This document shows positions 41,651 to 42,757 of a stretch of 42,757 nt of DNA, piece by piece. Source of the DNA: Solobacterium sp. UBA1761 (GTDB lineage Bacteria; Bacillota_I; Bacilli_A; Erysipelotrichales; Erysipelotrichaceae). The stretch covers positions 1 to 42,757 of the forward strand of contig DCHD01000025.1 in NCBI GenBank assembly GCA_002315565.1, read 5' to 3'. Numbering within the stretch: the first letter of the stretch is position 1; every line of letters starts with the position of its first letter. The translations under genes were made by a program, and so were the position numbers. The notes under the pieces were generated by a model. The model saw nothing but the letters and a program-made list of their open reading frames with translations. It was not told the DNA's origin and did not search any database.

Positions 41651-41672
41651 AGAAGTACAATGTACTTCTTTT
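41649..41672. terminator. Bidirectional terminator after the HEPN-like gene
   Basis: AAAGAAGTAC / GTACTTCTTT with an AAT loop forms a ten-base-pair stem between convergent genes and includes part of both stop regions. Confidence 0.75.
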
Positions 41673-41925
41673 AAAATTTAATCATTACTTCTTTGGACAC
41701 ATCTTTTCCGTCTACTTTATATCCTCTTGAGACAAGAATCTGTCTGATTGCTTCTTCAAGCTTCTTGTTGAAGATGGAACCGTAGATCTGCTGATATTTA
41801 CTGATCAGATATTCATCAGATTTATCCTGGTTTTCCTGTACAAGGTCTTCAACTGTTTTGAACAGTTTACCGCCATTTACATCTTCAAGTTCTTCTTCAT
41901 TGAGTTCTTTTCTGTTTTCTGCCAT
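41671..41925 (-). CDS. Small peptide with a double-glycine-type leader (orphan bacteriocin-like)
   Basis: An 84-residue protein. Residues 1-19 read ...LNEEELEDVNGG, a good match to the double-glycine leaders that C39-peptidase ABC exporters remove. The 65-residue remainder is charged and helical, without Cys or Gly-rich segments, so it does not look like a lanthipeptide or a typical class IIb core. No exporter, immunity protein or modifying enzyme is in the window. It could be an exported signal or bacteriocin handled by a transporter elsewhere, or a Nif11-like family remnant. AGAGG precedes the ATG, and an inverted repeat lies just upstream. Confidence 0.6.
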   Translation of the reverse strand: MAENRKELNEEELEDVNGGKLFKTVEDLVQENQDKSDEYLISKYQQIYGSIFNKKLEEAIRQILVSRGYKVDGKDVSKEVMIKF

Positions 41926-41947
41926 AACATTACCTCTTACACTAATA

Positions 41948-41980
41948 TTGTAACAAGTTTCCCTTACAGCACTGTTACAA
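41948..41980. promoter_or_regulatory. Inverted repeat upstream of the GG-leader peptide gene
   Basis: TTGTAACA (41948-41955) and TGTTACAA (41973-41980) are perfect 8-base arms separated by 17 bases. On the minus strand a TACAAT -10-like hexamer lies in the proximal arm, 22 bases or so before the start codon. This suggests a regulator-binding site that would block RNA polymerase. Bases 41981-42120 show nothing further. Confidence 0.45.
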
Positions 41981-42142
41981 ATATAGTAATTAAATAAGTA
42001 TGAATGAAATTGTTCGTAAATTACAGAAAAGACAACGAAGGTGCATACAAAGAATCGATGTTTCTTTACTTGTAAGGGATATAGAGCATTTTAAGAACAC
42101 AACAAACAAAATGGGTTGATAATAGATTTAGAGGTATTAATT

Positions 42143-42556
42143 ATGTGGTTTGTGTTTGCGTTATTATCTGCTGTTTTTGCAGCATTGACATCGATATTTG
42201 CCAAAGTTGGCATAAGCGGTGTAAGTTCCAATCTTGCTACAGCAATCAGAACAGTTGTTGTTGTGATCTTTGCCTGGGTTATGGTGTTTGTTACCAAGGA
42301 CCAGGGCGGTATAAGTGAAATCAGTAAAAGAAGTTGGATCTTCCTGATTCTTTCAGGGCTTGCTACCGGCGTATCGTGGTTATGTTACTACCGTGCATTA
42401 CAGGTAGGTGAAGTAAGCAAGGTTGTTCCGATCGATAAACTCTCAGTTGTGTTTACACTGATTATGTCGTTTATCTTCCTGAATGAGAAGTTTACACCGA
42501 AGTCATTAATTGGTTGTATATTGTTAACAGCAGGAACACTGGTCATGGTTCTGTAA
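42143..42556 (+). CDS. Single-domain EamA/DMT transporter
   Basis: A 137-residue membrane protein with five predicted helices, i.e. one EamA repeat instead of the usual two (about 300 residues). Such half-size members act as dimers. The start at 42143 is chosen because AGAGG lies upstream and the first helix starts directly there; an upstream TTG at 42116 is less likely. RALQVGEVSKVVPIDKLSVV is the conserved loop and helix of the family. The substrate is unknown. Confidence 0.87.
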   Translation: MWFVFALLSAVFAALTSIFAKVGISGVSSNLATAIRTVVVVIFAWVMVFVTKDQGGISEISKRSWIFLILSGLATGVSWLCYYRALQVGEVSKVVPIDKLSVVFTLIMSFIFLNEKFTPKSLIGCILLTAGTLVMVL

Positions 42557-42582
42557 GAAATGTGATGAACATTTCTTTTTTT
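42555..42582 (+). terminator. Terminator of the EamA gene
   Basis: AGAAATGT / ACATTTCT with a GATGA loop is followed by seven T. The stem begins at the stop codon. Confidence 0.85.
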
Positions 42583-42584
42583 GT

Positions 42585-42721
42585 GGAACGAAGCTGGAAC
42601 GCAGTGTTATATAAGATAGAAATGTACAAAGCATTATTACTCTATCTTCATAGTTTTTCACGTACTAAATAATTCTCTATGCATTGTACAAGGCGCCATT
42701 GAAATATGTGTGCCTTTTTTT
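42585..42721 (+). ncRNA. Putative structured leader or small RNA with its own terminator
   Basis: After a direct repeat GGAACG (42585 and 42596) and a TATAAG-like hexamer, the RNA can form AAGATAGA / TCTATCTT (42613-42620, 42641-42648). The loop of that hairpin contains TGTACAAAGCAT (42623-42634), which is complementary at 11 of 12 positions to ATGCATTGTACA (42679-42690). Directly after comes a terminator, AAGGCGC...GTGCCTT plus seven T. The remaining 36 bases end in AAGGAAAT, a likely Shine-Dalgarno of a gene beyond the window. It could be an attenuating leader or a free small RNA. I do not recognise the class. Confidence 0.45.
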
Positions 42722-42757
42722 GTTGTTCAAGTAGGAATTTAGAAGTTTTAAGGAAAT

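Noticed and set aside
1..42757. CRISPR arrays, insertion sequences, tRNA/rRNA genes, phage integrase or attachment sites
   Set aside because: No regularly spaced repeats, transposase or integrase motifs, or tRNA-like cloverleaf sequences were seen. The phage-like tail modules occur only within the lipoprotein.

Overview
The window is AT-rich chromosomal DNA from a low-GC Gram-positive anaerobe (Bacillota). Erysipelotrichia-like or Lachnospiraceae-like gut bacteria fit best. The signs are T-box regulation, YesM/YesN two-component sugar regulation, YesL, MsmX-type sugar ATPases, lipoprotein signal peptides with Gram-positive spacing, strong Shine-Dalgarno sites and many short hairpin terminators. 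No rRNA, tRNA, transposase, phage module or CRISPR array is visible. The taxon is an inference.

Layout. Bases 1-677 are the end of leuS. On the minus strand, 719-2885 hold an alpha/beta hydrolase behind an MsmX-type sugar ATPase, whose 5' leader (2896-3030) carries several hairpins and a possible 22-residue leader ORF. A tight plus-strand operon (3193-10622) encodes a sialate O-acetylesterase-like SGNH enzyme, a NIF3-family protein, a CE2-like SGNH esterase, a P-loop kinase, a GH13_18 sucrose-phosphorylase-like enzyme and a type B carboxylesterase. An AT-richer pair follows (10891-12596: DUF4143-type AAA ATPase and 2H phosphoesterase), then a minus-strand esterase pair (12684-15081). Bases 15280-26911 form a complete sugar-import and regulation block: binding lipoprotein, sensor kinase, response regulator, a membrane protein of unknown function, two LplB/YtcP permeases, a beta-lactamase-fold hydrolase, a CE4 deacetylase, YesL and a second MsmX-type ATPase.

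The second half is more mixed: MATE transporter, lysophospholipase-like hydrolase, GH13 alpha-glucosidase with an N-terminal extension, CofE-like protein, nucleoside hydrolase, a 1297-residue multidomain lipoprotein, a T-box-controlled amino-acid ABC transporter (minus strand), a protein tyrosine phosphatase divergent from a PHP phosphoesterase and HEPN-like membrane protein, a double-glycine-leader peptide, a single-domain EamA transporter, and at the right edge a structured, terminator-bearing RNA region that may be the leader of the next gene.

How the parts fit (inference). None of the esterases or deacetylases has a signal peptide, while the transporter imports a sugar ligand. Together with the phosphorylase and kinase this suggests uptake of an acylated oligosaccharide or glycoside, removal of the acyl groups in the cytoplasm, then phosphorolysis. 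The most unusual single items are an (AT)10 tract inside the promoter spacer of the giant lipoprotein gene, suggesting phase-variable expression; that lipoprotein's architecture; the structured leader of the first MsmX-type ATPase; and the pseudoknot-capable RNA at the right edge.
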